Source: Fasciola hepatica (Eukaryota > Platyhelminthes > Trematoda > Plagiorchiida > Fasciolidae). From it: a DNA stretch of 64,000 nucleotides. The translations under genes were made by a program, and so were the position numbers. The notes beneath the pieces are model-generated. The model ran no database searches, was not told the DNA's origin, and was given only the letters and a program-made list of their open reading frames with translations. Location: positions 5,867,001 through 5,931,000 of the forward strand of contig CANUEZ040000168.1 of the NCBI GenBank assembly GCA_948099385.1, given 5' to 3'. Below are positions 1 through 11,731 of this stretch, piece after piece (the stretch's first letter is position 1; each line of letters opens with the position of its first letter).

Positions 1-355
1 TTGATGGATGGATTGTGGAACTAGGGCTACAATCTCGCAATGGGTAGCTAGTTCACTACTCCTCAGCTGTCTTACAGATGCATTTAAGAAACGGGTAGCC
101 TTACATACATGGCATTCTGACATTTCGTGAAGATAATTCATTATTCGGAGTTATATAAAATACGGCTTCGAGTTACTTCTTCGACAGAATGTTGGTGGAT
201 AATATACATTCACGAATAGTACCTAAGTATCTCGGTCCAAACAATGGTACGATGAATTCAAAATGGCGTTTCACAATTGCGCTCTATTGCTCCATATTAC
301 CTTTGGTATCTTTGAAAAGATCTCACTTTGAATACACGAATTCACGTTCATACAT
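1..355. other. no recognisable feature
   Basis: I see no coding region, RNA gene or repeat I recognise here. The sequence is AT-leaning with only short open frames. Confidence 0.5.
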
Positions 356-799
356 GTGCAATTTGTGTTCAAGAAATCCGACAGGAACGTGAACGTTGAC
401 AATTTTTCGACACGCATAGATGGATTTCAGTGCTACCGTCAAGACAGATTGCTGAGCAACAAGAAACATGAGGGCCGAGTGACAATCTGCGTAAACTCAC
501 CTCGAATGCAGAAAACCACGGTAGGGTGCGAATGTTCCAAACCCCTTCTCGACAATTCTGGAGTACTCTGGGGTGCTGTATCTCGCTTTTCATTTTCCAC
601 ATATAGCAGTAAACTACTAGTTCCTTACCTGTCTGCGGCATCTAAATACGCGGACGATGTTGCCTTTGTCAGGTTATTTCCGAGCCCTTTGATTGCAGAA
701 ACTTCAATGAAAACCTATCTCAAACAGAACATTTCCCCACTCGGTCTGGTTTGTAACAGAACCCTTCCGAACGTCTTGAATGTGGTTGTCAGTGATTAA
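356..799 (+). pseudogene. chimeric non-LTR retrotransposon fragment
   Basis: The 147-codon frame joins two LINE-like pieces. The first resembles part of an endonuclease (DGFQCYRQDR followed by a decayed glycine and ICVN stretch, as seen between the E and D catalytic blocks of LINE endonucleases). The second contains KYADDVAFV, the catalytic YADD box of reverse transcriptase. The roughly 400 residues that normally separate these blocks are missing, so this is a deletion remnant, not a gene. The clade cannot be assigned. The open frame is probably chance survival of a decayed copy. Confidence 0.45.
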
Positions 800-1424
800 C
801 GTTGCCTTTTCCTAACAAATTCTGTTTTTCTTCATTAAAAATCACTCTTCACAGTGAGTTCTGTCAAGCATCAGGGAACTGATTTAAATAACAACTAACG
901 ACGAAAACCCCAAGTTTAAAACTGTATTGGAAAAGTGCGACACCTCCCGTTTTCAAACACGGAAACTCAGACAGTTCCGGACATCGTAATCCGTTATTTC
1001 CCAGTTCGTGTACCAATGTGTTCTTCGCACGATGCTTTATTGGTCCCCGCAATTTTTCCCGGCCTTCTGAAACAGGACCTTAAAGCTGCGCGTCGTGGCT
1101 TGACAAAAACAAGTCGAGTTTCATCTATCCCATAGACACTTTTCTGACTGAAATTGTTGATCAGCTATCGACTCTTGTTTACCTCTAACTCACAAAATAT
1201 TCCAAAACCCCACTCATCCGCTGCCCACAGACATGTCTTTTCGTCGCTCCCATAGATCTACTCGTTCTGCAGTTCGGCACCTTTCCTCGAGAACAAATGT
1301 GTACAGCCCTTCAGGGGAATGACTTGCCGGACTACATAACAGAATAGAAATATCATTTGGTGGTACACATAGAACGTTCCTGTTAATGTGGGCCTACAAC
1401 TGCAAGGATTCAAGCACCTCCACT
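800..1424. other. no recognisable feature
   Basis: Only short open frames occur on both strands and none resembles a known family. It may hold the decayed upstream part of the Gypsy element that follows, but I cannot show that. Confidence 0.4.
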
Positions 1425-2273
1425 ATTCATCCATTTTTCGACAGACTGTAAACCGGTCACCACAAAATATCGACGACACTATCAAAGATGAGAAATTCGT
1501 CGAATTCGAGGTAAAACAGCTTGAGTGACGGTACTATTGAAACCTGGAACTATCCTTGGAGGGCTCGTGTTCTGATTACTAAAAAAGCCAATCATAAGAA
1601 AAAATGGTCATCGATTACAACCAGACGATCAGTCGTTTCACGCAATTGGACAGCTGTCCACTTCCGAGGGTTGATCAAATGATAAAGAATCTCTCCCTTC
1701 GCCGTCTTCCGGACCCTTGATCCCCAAAGCGCACAGTATCAGATACCCATTGCCGAACACGAAGAACCTTATACTGTTTTCGAAGCCGGTGGTAACTTTC
1801 TTCCAGTTCCGCCGGATAACACTCGAAGTTACCAATGGTGTAGCCTGCTTTTAGCGTACTTTCAGTAGCATGCCGAAAGCCGAGAACTTGAAAGATGCCT
1901 TCGCTTATGTCGATAATGACACCATGTATGGCATGACTATGAACGATTGTCGCAATCTCGAATGTTTTCGGGAAACCGCAGCAAAATGGAGAATAACGTT
2001 AAATGCTTCAAAAGCTATAACTAGCAAAAAGGCAATCAAATTCCCCGGCTGTTATGTAACACAAGGCACCATCAAGCCTGACCCTGATCGCATGAAACCA
2101 TTACGCGAGGTCCCACCTCTCACTGACCTGAAGTATCGATGGCGGGTGGTTGACGTGCTTGCTCATTTTTCTCTGGGGACACCTTCATTTTCCGACACAA
2201 TTGGCCCGCTCCTTCGGAATATAACGTTTCTTCTTGCTGTACCTGTGCAAGAGGCATTTAAGCGTTTCAAGCT

Positions 2274-2280
<7 letters not shown>
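1425..2280 (+). pseudogene. Ty3/Gypsy reverse transcriptase relic
   Basis: Pieces of a Gypsy-type RT can be followed through at least three frames. The N-terminal primer-grip region (KPVTTKYRRHYQ, then GTIPWRARVLITKK) is followed by SRFTQLDSCPLPRVDQM, then QYQIPIAEHEEPYT and a broken FEAGGNF block. From 1870 an open frame carries FAYVDNDTMYGM, NASKAI and the linker TIKPDPDRMKPLREVPP that leads into RNase H. The YVDD catalytic box has become YVDN, so the enzyme would be dead even if the frame were restored. The relic stops at a TA microsatellite. Integrase pieces of what may be the same family lie at 17.0-18.6 kb, but no link between them can be shown. Confidence 0.75.

Positions 2281-2318
<38 letters not shown>
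2278..2318. repeat. (TA)n microsatellite
   Basis: An uninterrupted TA dinucleotide run of about 40 bases at the boundary between the Gypsy relic and an RTE-A fragment. Confidence 0.95.
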
Positions 2319-2321
<3 letters not shown>

Positions 2322-2329
2322 GTTAGGAA

Positions 2330-2665
2330 TTCATCATTATCACCATCATCGTACAGCGTTGAACAGCACAGAAACCCCCAGTGACCACTGACTTTCTCAT
2401 CATGTTGAACGTTGAATTAGAAAGTATGACTTTACAAGATGCACAGGTAGTGGACCTACACGGATGGGAAAAGGAAACAACATCCTAGTAGCCAACACAC
2501 CGAATACACAGTCGAACTGCATAAGCGCACATTGATTAATCATTCTAATTCGATAGAAAGTGGCAACACGATCGCCATTGTTCACGGTACGCTGCCATAT
2601 TCATCAGTGTCTCCAGCCAACTGGTTAAGGAATCTTTTGGACTCAAACCATAAAGACGTGAAAGA
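2330..2665 (-). mobile_element. RTE-A LINE, 3' end fragment
   Basis: This stretch is homologous to 6943-7260 and 17398-17720, the 3' ends of two longer RTE-A copies. On the minus strand it ends in a short, impure GATGATG-type tail, as RTE-type LINEs do. It is a 5'-truncated insertion with no coding capacity. Its sequence is closer to the 17.4-kb copy than to the 6.9-kb copy. Confidence 0.75.
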
Positions 2666-3139
2666 CGTAGGAAGTATTGCAAAACAATTTAGTACAGGAC
2701 GTTCTAAGAGACTGATTATGAGAATCAGAGACCGGAAGTTTTCTTTGAACCAAACGACGAGGGAATTCGTTGGATTCACTTACGGTTGGTTCCGATATCG
2801 TGATAGGTCACCAGAGCACGTTTGCTTTTCGAACGCTGTACATACACACGTTGATGTATTCCCGATGATGTAAGGATCTCATGTTCCTAATGGAAAATGG
2901 GGAGTCAGTGGGAGAACGTGACGGTTTTTATTCGAGTAACGAAAAGAAAAGGCGAACAACAGGCACCAAAAAAAGGTGAGGAGTGTATTCTTACGATCAC
3001 AGTGTGAAAATCCGTGGTCGGGGAACACGGTAAAAGGAAAACGGGAGCAATGTTCGCGTAAGAACCTGAATAAAGATTCCGCTTTTGAATTCAACACAGG
3101 AGACAAAAGAGCGAGAAACGGATGCCCAACATCTGGAGA
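2666..3139. other. no recognisable feature
   Basis: Short open frames only. The tail of the minus-strand frame that enters from the adjacent LINE fragment is not LINE-like here. Confidence 0.4.
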
Positions 3140-3640
3140 CAGACGTGCATCGAAGAAGAACGTACACAGAGGAAGTCTATCGGTGAGTATGTGCAACGCA
3201 TATCCCAGCCATCTTAACCGGTTCAAAATGAGCGTTTGCTCCAAAGATGGGCCTCTGATTCGCAACACCACACGCACTGCTGACGTGGTGTTCCCACCCG
3301 ATTCGATCAATACTGAGGAGATGTGGGTACATACCCTTCAATGAGAGACAGTGCCAAAACTGTGCGGTCGACTGAATAGAAGGCCGCTTTCAGATCAAGA
3401 AAGACAGAGATTGTCGGTTTACGGGAAGTATGTCAAAGGCTCATGATGTGGTCGATACAACCCCGACCGGGCCCGAAACCGGTTTGGTTCTCACGCGTAC
3501 ATTTTTTTACGGGCGTTAGATAATCGGCAGAGAATAACATCGGCGGGCAGTTTGGATGCGATATTTACCAAGCTAATTTCGCAGTTTTTCAAAAGAGGAT
3601 CAGTTACCTTTCTCGTAAGTCCGCACAATCCCCGATTCAC
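3140..3640 (-). pseudogene. RTE-B-like LINE relic with internal deletion
   Basis: On the minus strand, about 3344-3615 encodes RT finger and palm blocks in broken frames: ASKLPADVILCRLSNAR, then TGFGPGRGCIDHIMSL and the catalytic-aspartate block PTISVFLDLKAAF. It is followed at 3180-3340 by the RTE C-terminal block LNRLRWLGYALHILTDRLP. The YADD box and thumb between them are absent. The blocks match the plus-strand RTE-B copy at 18.6-20.9 kb. It is a pseudogene with an internal deletion. Confidence 0.7.
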
Positions 3641-4990
3641 ACTTATTTTACTTTCACATGACTATCTCCTACCCGAGGATAAGTCAACCCCATGGATACC
3701 GCGGATCATCGCTCACCGTAAGCGGTGGTTGGGTGCGAGCTCAGCGAAAATCATCACCCAGTTTTTCTTCCAGTATCACAGACCGTAGATCGTATGATGC
3801 CCGAGGCGCTCCATATCTTTCCTTACAGTGCTCAATCACGTTTTCAGTTGACCTTAAAGGCGACAGCACCATCTTGCACATGGCGCAGGGAAGTGTTTGT
3901 CTGGGCACTTCTGTGTTGGGTCGCCGGAGTATGTGGCCCAACCACTGGAGGCAACGACATTGAAGGACGGAGAGTTGATCAATGTCACAGCGTCGCCTCC
4001 TTATTTCGTCGTTTGATAGCATTTACAACTAGTTTGTATAAAGAATTCAGTGCAGATACCAGTGGTCGGACATCTCCAGCCTCCTGGCATCCTCAGCTCC
4101 GAGTGACCAGGTTTCACACTCGTATGTGAGCACGGGTCGGATAGCGGCACAGAAGACGCAAATCTTCGCTCGAGGGCTAATTTCGCTCTGTGACCATAGC
4201 ACACGCCAGAAATGAAGAAACGCTCTCAGTGCATTGTCAATCCTTGACAGTACTTCGTCCGTCGCCTGACCATCCGGAGGCAGATTTGACCCCTGATATC
4301 TGAACGATGGTACATACTTGACCGCCCAACCATTGATGGACAACTGCTGAGCTGGTGGTTCAGGGTAAGTCGAAAAAGCCTTCGTTCCGCTGAACTGACT
4401 TCGAGACCAAGTCTTCCAGAAACAATGAAGTCGGTCCAGGACTGGCTGAAGTGTGGCGGGAGAATTTCTTATCACGACAATATCCGCAAACTTCCGAGAT
4501 CTGCACTGTTGGACTCAACTGGACACCGGGATAATCAGCCAAGGTTTTTTCATTGTCCAGTCAACTGCATAGTGGAACAACGCCGGTGAGAGAGCGCAGC
4601 CCTGTCTAACATTGGAATTAACTGCGAACACAGAAAATCCTTCACCATGCATTCGCAACACGTGCGCTAGTGGATGCATAGTAAGCCCTCAGGATCCTTA
4701 AGAATATGGCAAGAATACCGTCGGATTCCAACATACCCCGTAGGCATTCATGACCAATCGAATTAAACACAGCCCGGAAATCAATGAAACAAGCTATTTT
4801 TGTCTAGTGGTGTTCTAGTACTCGGCGAAATGTGAAGATTTGGTTCGCACAGCCTCTGTCACGGCGAAAACCCTCTTCGTTCGGTTGAGTGCGAGAGGCT
4901 CTGACAACTGAAAAGCGACTGAATAGCAGTACTGTTACGAAATCAAAGAAGGAAAAATAAACTTTTTTGAAGCAAACCACTTACTGGTTT
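3641..4990 (-). pseudogene. LINE-S copy a, RT and C-terminal part
   Basis: A minus-strand LINE in several broken frames. From the 5' side it shows a GFRRDRGCANQIFTFRRVLEH-like block near 4850, the palm block ACFIDFRAVFNSIGHECL near 4780, ADYPGVQL near 4530, and then a frame at 4047-4475 with the post-RT block (VLTYECETWSLGAEDARRLE). A further frame at 3741-4022 carries LSNDEIRRRRCDIDQL and LQWLGHILRRPNTEVP. It ends at 3641-3660 in an AAAGTAAAATAAG-type tail just after a SCESK-like terminus. The FADD-equivalent region is damaged. Related copies lie at 10.3-11.3 kb (plus) and 11.9-12.2 kb (minus). The clade is uncertain. Confidence 0.75.
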
Positions 4991-5379
4991 GAGCATGCCA
5001 GACCGGACTGAATAATCAATAACCGATTATTCATCAGATCACAAGACGTAATCCCTTTTTGTTAATCCAGAAGTCACCTACAGTCCGACGTAAACTGGGT
5101 CAGCAGTCAATAATCAATCCGGCAGACGCTGTATCAGCCCGATTGGGCCGACAAGGCTTGAACCTAACTAGATGCCCGAGTTCGGGAATGTTCCATTTTC
5201 GCCTGAAATACCACATTGTGATCTCTGTAAGACAATCATTTTGGTGTGCTGTATTGTTGTCTTCTGACTTGTCATTGCGGGCTGGAGCGATTGGAATTGC
5301 GAGCTGAGATCAAGTACGCAGGTTTCCCATTTAAATCGCAGAAAAGAACTCGTGAGTCACGAAAAGTACGGAGAAAATC
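4991..5379. other. no recognisable feature
   Basis: An 82-codon open frame at 5059-5307 has no features I recognise and is probably chance. Confidence 0.4.
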
Positions 5380-6000
5380 TTTGCCGCGACGTTAAGTAAA
5401 TTGATCCCCTGATGTTCATTTTACACTATTTTGTCTCTTCTTGGTAATGGGCAACAGAACGAACGCACCCTAGTTCCTTGGAAATGTCTTTCCTTCCCAT
5501 ATAGATCAGGACATCATGTAGAGCCCGTTTATCAGATATGACAAACAGATCTTATACACTTCTGGTGGTATGCTATCCTCTCCAGCAGTTTTGTTTTCGG
5601 AGAGACTTCCGTCATACTTGGTGGCTCGCAGTTGACGTCGTGCATCTCTACACTCGGGGAAGATGGGAAGACCGCGGTATGACTGGAAGGTCGGTGGAGA
5701 AACCAGTCAAAACGTTCTACCCAACGTTCGATTTTTCTTCTCCGATTCACACCATTCTACGGGAGCCTGCCCGTTATCCAAGATTGCCTGGAGCCGATTT
5801 CTTAACGAAGATACCGAAGCTTTACCTCCATCTTTGGAAACGGGTGGAGGTAACTGATCCGGTTCCTTACTTCTGTAGCTTTTCAGATAACATACCTCCC
5901 GGATCATCTCCGTTTCTGATGGAGAATTGATATCCGTCTGAATCGTTTCCTTTGTGAATATTATTCGAAGGACCACTGGGGAAGTGGGTCAACTGAACTA
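5380..6000 (-). pseudogene. two joined non-LTR RT N-terminal fragments
   Basis: Read on the minus strand, 5707-5976 contains the pre-RT block of one LINE (LKSYRSKEPDQLPPPVSKDGG, the usual 'K..GPD.LPP..FK.GG' signature). It runs into a second, different LINE pre-RT block at 5450-5660 (SENKTAGEDSIPPEVYKICL, then SIWEGKTFPRN and a decayed LLPITKK). Both blocks occupy the same place in an RT, so this is a junction of two elements and not one gene. Stops and frameshifts interrupt both. Confidence 0.6.
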
Positions 6001-6942
6001 CTCTTTGAATTGAAAGTTCCAGAAGACGTTCCTCAGAGTAAATCAGTGAACAGTCGGATTTTTGATTATCTACCATCTGGTTTGTATGGACTGGTATTTC
6101 TAATCGAACGGTAAAGGTTGTGACCATTGCTACAGTGATTACAGGTGTTGTCAAAATTCGCTAGACGGACCTATTTCTTCGTAGTTAACACGTCTTTCCT
6201 AAATTCCTCGTAGCATATCACAACACAAGGCTGATATATAAAATTCTATGGAACTCGATGTCGGTTACGTTAGCTCTACTGCGATCCGTTGACGACTGAG
6301 ATTGTGTGACCCTGGTCATCACGATAAATTAGTCAGAATTTTAAAAGTCTGAAATTAGTTAAATGTTAAACAAAGCTTCATAACAATCTAATTTGTGTAT
6401 CAGGAGCTTCAAGCTACACTCCTGATACACAAATTATATTTTTGTGAAGAAACACCTACGGAGTGCACAAGTATCAGAACGAGTGGGTGGACAGAGAAGT
6501 ATCGGATACACATACCTCATGGGTGATAATAACCGCGAAACCGCTGGGGTGCTTCCGACAGACTTTGCCCACTCACCTGTAGATACTACTTAAATCAGTT
6601 AAATATAGCTATTGTTAAATCGACGAAAGTGCAATTCACCATGGCTGTTTTTTGTAATTTGGAATTAAGTCCTGATCCTATCAGATATGTTTGTCTTCTG
6701 AATTGTCTGTCATGTTTCTGATTAACAGAAAAAGCCACAAACAAAGCAAATAAACTACAGAGCATTATGTTTCCCAACAGTTCAACAGCCAACCAACGGT
6801 AATTGGTAGCCCAAATGGAGGAAACCTTCTGGTTCATTTCCACTGCCCGACCCGGATTTCAAGGTCATATGAGAGCGGCGAATAGTGGAGCAACAGACCG
6901 AACCGAATATCAAACCGATTGCACCAACCAGTAGAGATAGAC
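6001..6942. other. no coding feature; contains one perfect stem-loop
   Basis: No family is recognised. The only structure I can support is the inverted repeat at 6389-6436, listed separately. Confidence 0.4.
6389..6436. repeat. perfect 18-bp inverted repeat with 12-nt loop
   Basis: The left arm (6389-6406) is the exact reverse complement of the right arm (6419-6436), with a loop at 6407-6418. Arms of this length without mismatch are unlikely in decayed DNA. It could be a hairpin of a small DNA transposon end, a palindrome left by repair, or an RNA hairpin. No flanking runs of U or other terminator features stand out. Confidence 0.85.
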
Positions 6943-6966
6943 AGATCATCATCATCATCATCATCG
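6943..6966. repeat. (ATC)n microsatellite tail of RTE-A
   Basis: A run of ATCATC repeats on the plus strand. It is the (GAT)n 3' tail of the minus-strand RTE-A element. Confidence 0.85.
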
Positions 6967-7518
6967 TACAGCGTTAAACAGCAGGGCAAGCCCCACTGAC
7001 AAATGCCCTTCTCACCAAGTTGCACACTGAATTAGAAAGTGTGAATATACAAGATGGACAGGGATTGAACGCACACGGGTGCGAAAAAGAAAGAATGCCC
7101 TAGCAGCCAACCCACCGAATGCACAATCTAACTGTACAAACAAACATTGACCAATCATTCCGATCCGATAGAAAGTGACAACACGACCGCCACTGTTCGC
7201 GATTCGCAGCCATATCCTTCAGTCTCCAGCAAACTGGTAAACGGATCTTCTGGACCCCAACCACAACGACCTGGGGCACATACTTTTCCTAAGTTCGCTG
7301 TACATCTTTTCATTCCTCGCTGTCACGTCATCTGTTGACCTCCACGTTTATTCTTCCACTCCTGAGGACAAACGGAAAACAGGGAACGGTATGGTAGACG
7401 TGTCTGCCACACGCAACACGAGCCCCAACCAACGAAGTCTACTAAGCTGGATACGCTGTGACAGAACGTTCTCCGAATTAGTACCCAATACTCGCTTTCA
7501 CACCTCAGTATTGCTTAC

Positions 7519-8898
7519 TCAGCTATTCCACCCAATCATACCGATACTACGTAAACATCGGTGGTCGAAAACCTCTAAAAGACGAATATCTTCAGCACAC
7601 AGACCCCATGTCTCGCAACCATACAACAAAACTGAACGCATTGCGGCACAGTATACACGACCTTTCAACTTCAGTGAAATATCAGATCGACGCCACAAGT
7701 GCTTCAGCCCAGCGTACACTGCTCGAGCTTTGGATATGCGCGTGCTCACCTCTACTACTGTGCTCCCATCCGTCGTCACACTGCTGTCGAGGTAACTAAA
7801 GAGGTCGACAACTGACAGCACCTCCCCATCGAGCATCAACCTCGGAATCGTTGATGTCCAGTTTTGTAACATCACTTTAAACTTTGAAGGTGCAAAGCGC
7901 ATGCCGAATGGAGCTACAGCTCTTGCGAGATTACCTAAGGCACGCTGAGCATGTTCCGTGCATTCGAACAAGCAGACAACGTCGTCTGCGTAATCTAGGT
8001 CACATAGTTTTCAACTATTTCCTAGTTCGACGCCTACATCCTGAAGATTTTGAAGCGCAATTTCCATTATTTCGTCTATGACGAAGTTGAACAGGAATGG
8101 GGACGTGGGACATCCTTGTCGACACCACTGGCCGCTTCAAATCGACCGGATAGTTCACCGTAAACTCTAACGCGGCCAGAAGTATGAGAATACAATGATC
8201 TTAGTAGGTTCACGAACTTCTGAGGCATACCTTTTCGATGAAGAGTACTGAAAAGAGCTGTTCGGTCAAATGAATCGAAGGCGCCTTTCAGGTCTAAGAA
8301 AACCATTATTGTCGGTCGGCGGTGCGTGTGACGCGTTTCAAGTAGTCGGCGAAGAGCAAAAATCTGGTCGATGTATCCTCGACCTGGGCGGAATCCAGCC
8401 TGTTGTTCGCGGGCATTCCTCTCGCGAGTGGGCGTAAGACGGCACAGCAAAATCGATGCTAATACTTTGGTGACTATCGGAATTAAGCAAATCCCAAGAT
8501 GATTACCACAGTCATTGCGTATTCCCTTCTTGAAGATGGGAACAATCAATGACTCGCTCCATAATAACGGAATACACTCCTCGTTCCAAATTTCACAGCG
8601 CAAAGCGGTAAGTGATTTTATCAAAGCATTTCCACCCAGTTTGAAAACAACTGAGGGGAAATTCGTCGGGACCTGCAGCTTTCCCTCGCTTTAGTGATCG
8701 AATGCATGACTCTACTTCTACTTCCGATGGGGGCTCAAGTGTTACTACCCAAGGAGTCGCAGTTGTTGACACCGGAGTAACTACACTAGCTTGCGGCCAG
8801 CTAAACTGTTCCTTGAGGTACTCGCACCAACGGTCGAACCTTTGCTGTTTGCCATGAATAGACTCTTCATTTCTATCGTATATCGTCTCACTAACCAA
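7519..8898 (-). pseudogene. RTE-A reverse transcriptase, broken
   Basis: The part at 8593-8898 has the pre-RT block CIRSLKRGKAAGPDEFPLSCF. At 8076-8624 are SLIVPIFKKG, EQQAGFRPGRGYIDQIFALR and the palm block TIMVFLDLKGAFDSFDR, which holds the first catalytic aspartate. The YADD box (DLDYADDVVCLFE) lies near 7970-8005. At 7519-7971 is the thumb and post-RT region (GMRFAPSKFKVMLQNW, then LLYGCETWGL and EVFDHRCLRSI). Frameshifts near 8600 and between 8076 and 8005 stop it being one protein. The catalytic residues themselves survive. Confidence 0.85.
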
Positions 8899-9329
8899 GA
8901 TTCACCGTCCACCGATGTAGTGAATCAGCCTAAACAGTCTCTGAACGTTATCTGAAACGTTTGCCGCTCCCATTTCTTCGGCTACATTGACCAACCAATT
9001 TTCGCGACTATTCTTAAGGCTTCTCGTAATTTGCTTCTGTAGATGTCTCCTTACAGTTCGAGAGGGGACACTTCTGCTCGATTATACTCAACGACTCTGG
9101 AGAAATCCAGTGTCTTTGATGGACAACCGATCTAGGATCACGGGCAGAACTTGCTGCAATGTGCATCGCCTGTTTGACATGGACCCAATGCTCATCTACA
9201 TTACTGTTCGTCGTAGATCCTAGCTCATAAGCTAACTTCTGCTCATAACGGGTGCGTACTTCTGGATCACACAAACGTTGCACGGCTAACCGGGTTTGCA
9301 GTTTGTGTCGATCACCATGGAGCTGGAGA

Positions 9330-10299
9330 GATAATCGCATTAAAACTAATGCATGATCCAACTCTACGTACGTGGACCAGTAAGATCTGCAGTTCTGAAC
9401 AGAACTGCGCCACCGATAGCTTACTGCGATATGATCAATTTGACTAAGAATACCTGCAGAGCTAGAGCGCCATTTTGCTTTGCGAAGCGAGCTGTGTCAG
9501 AAATTGGTGCCAGACAAGAACAATCGATTGTCTGCACGGAACTGGAGAAGTCTGTCCCCGCTATCTCTACGCTCAGCGAATAAAAGCCCAACGGCCACTC
9601 TAACAACCTTCTGCCGCACTAAGTTTTCCAACTTGTGTATTGAAGTCATCAGCTAGCACTACAATGTCAGAACCTTTACTGCTGCGAACGAGGGTGGCGA
9701 GTTCATCGTAGAACTCATCTTTCTGTGTGTCAGAGCTGCAGTCTGCTGCAGCGTATGCCGAGATCACAAACAAATTGCGCTCAACACAACTATCCTTTTG
9801 AACACCAGCTGACCCTTGGAGTCTGACAGCACATAAACGACTTTTAACAGGGATCCAGTCTGAAAGGGCAGCCTCAGCCTTGTCAGTCAAGACTATTCCT
9901 ACACCACGTTGACCCACAGCTCTAGCTATTTCGTCTCCTGAAATGCGCAGAAAATACCTCGACGAGATACCATGAGCAGTTAGATGAATTAAACTGCTCG
10001 AATCCTGAATAAATGTTTCCCTTAAGCAGCAGACATCAATCTCCAGAGAATCTAATGTGAGGGATAGGCACGCCTGCTGACCGGCCTGAATGAGTGTACG
10101 CACGGTGAAGGAGCCGAGATTCAGAGGCTGACCAGGCTTGAGAAGATTTGAGTTGAGATTGAGGATTATTTACGACACTGTTTGACAATGAGCCGTTGTG
10201 AGTATCGGGCATGTTATCAGTGGAAGCATTATGGGTGGACAGACGGGGCAAAGAGAGGTAACTGGGGACAGAAGACAAGTTGCATAAAGAAGAGAGCAA
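9330..10299 (-). pseudogene. RTE-A apurinic-type endonuclease domain, broken
   Basis: An endonuclease/exonuclease/phosphatase-family domain that would nick target DNA to prime reverse transcription. At 9600-10103 one sees VRTLIQAGQ, the catalytic-glutamate block CCLRETFIQDSS and the D-x-N block VLADDFNTQVG, where the usual glycine of GDFN is aspartate. After a frameshift near 9590 come DSGDRLLQFRADNRLFLSGTNF, SQIDHIAVSYRWR and the last block, in which SDH has become LDHALV. The substitutions and frame breaks suggest no activity. Translation of 10036-10299 in another frame is not meaningful. Confidence 0.8.
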
Positions 10300-11275
10300 G
10301 GCTGTCCCTTAGCGCCAATGCTGTTCAACTACACCACCGATTGGATAATGCGTCACGCGCTCAACGATTATCCAGGTATTCAGCTGGGCACTGGTGCTTT
10401 CTTGGCCGATTTGGAATTCGCAGACGACATCGTCATCTTTGGAGACAGCACGGCCGACTTACAGCCAGTTCCAAGTCACGTAGAATCATTTGCGAAATTC
10501 ATGGAACTAGAAATCAGTACTTCGAAGACTAAGATCCTTTCGATATGCGCCCCACAGTTCATTCTGCCGATATACACGAACAACGAACAAATCGAGCAAG
10601 GCCCGGCGTCTAAATATCTGGGTTCCGCGATCCTCCCAAGCAGTCAGGCCAAAAAGGAAGTCAAATTGCGCTTTGGCAATGCCAGGATTGCGTTACTCTG
10701 CTTCTACAAAGCACTCTGTGTGCGCAACGAAATTAGTTTCCAGACCAAAGTTCGCCTCCTCCGGGCCGCTATCTGTCCGATACTGACTTCGGTTGCGAAA
10801 CGTGGTCACTACCCGTCGAGGATATCAGAAAGCTGGAAGTGTTTAACCACTGGTGTCTGCAACGGATCCTGAAGGTGGCTTGGCACGACATGCTTTCAAA
10901 CAACGCAATAAGACAACGGTGCTCCGATATCGAGAAGCTGTCAGTGATCCTTCAAAGTCGATGGCTGAAGTGGTTTGGACTTGTCCCACAACGTCCAGAC
11001 ACGGAGATCTCAAAACAGTGCCTCCCGTTTTACGTCCAGGATGGCACTGTCGCCTTGGAGAACAGCTGAAAACATGGGTCAATGCTGTCAAATCAGACGC
11101 GGAGCGATTAGGATTGCAGTCTGTCTACGGCATTCGCAACTGGAAGCAGAACTCGATTTCCTTGTGCTCAGGTTTCGCATGCGATCGTCGCTTATGGGCA
11201 GGTGCCATCTGGGACATTCATGAAGCCAGTCCATCCTCTCGCAGGAGCTAACTGCATAAAAGTAAAAGTAAGAAT
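10285..11275 (+). pseudogene. LINE-S copy b, RT C-terminal half
   Basis: 5'-truncated within RT. It starts at the block EQGCPLAPMLFNY and carries LEFADDIVIFGDS, the catalytic box, intact. The thumb (ISTSKTKILSI, then KYLGSAILPS) follows, then the post-RT region with one frameshift near 10850 (VFNHWCLQRILKVAWHDML, SRWLKWFGLVPQRPDTEI). The C-terminus continues to about 11250 in another frame (LGLQSVYGIRNWKQN, AIWDIHEASPSSRR). It ends at 11256-11275 in a TAAAAGTAAAAGTAAG-like tail. It lies tail-away from RTE-A, whose 5' end it abuts. Confidence 0.8.
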
Positions 11276-11379
11276 ACAGCGACTTCAGCACGCTCATGTA
11301 CTCATCAAGCAAACCCTTCCGGAACAGGGAGAGAACAGCGCTGGATCATTGAACGAGTAGAACGATTCTTTAGGGTCGG

Positions 11380-11640
11380 GGAAGGTATGTGTGTGTCATT
11401 ATTGCAGGATTTTACTTACGTTTAAAACATGATCGACGCAACCACGACACGGACGGAATCCAGTGCGATGTTATTAAATTGTCTTCTCATGATGTGACGA
11501 GACGTAAATTACCGGTGGCAGTGAAACTTTAGTTATGATAAGCGTTAGAATTTTTTTGTAATGCCTACAACCCCTCTCAAAAGATCTTTCCTAGGAGAAT
11601 AGGACAATCAGTGACTAACTCCACGATGGCGCAACGCAAC
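11380..11640 (-). pseudogene. short LINE RT fragment
   Basis: On the minus strand near 11430-11475 a decayed finger block reads TGFRPCRGCVDHVLNVSKIL, matching the G-F-R-P-G-R-G-C motif of LINE RTs. Upstream sequence up to 11640 is too decayed to align with confidence. Confidence 0.5.
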
Positions 11641-11731
11641 TCTCATCTCAGGTACCACAAGCACAACCATTATTGTGAAAATGAATGAGAGCTTTTTCCC
11701 ACTTGACGACTCGGATATACGATTCACTAGA

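Larger units (their letters stand above)
6943..10299 (-). mobile_element. RTE-A, near full-length RTE-like LINE
   Basis: A minus-strand element of about 3.35 kb, the usual size for RTE-clade LINEs. In transcription order it has an endonuclease (about 10200-9330), a linker (9361-8900), RT (8898-7970), a thumb and C-terminal region (7971-7519), a short 3' part and a (GAT)n tail at 6943-6966. All domains are recognisable but split over several frames, so it is a decayed copy. A truncated, nearly identical copy lies at 17398-18349 and a 3' fragment at 2330-2665. Assignment to RTE rests on size, the single endonuclease-RT reading unit and the trinucleotide tail. Confidence 0.8.

Noticed and set aside
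356..799. Host gene of 147 codons
   Set aside because: It contains LINE endonuclease and YADD fragments joined by a deletion.
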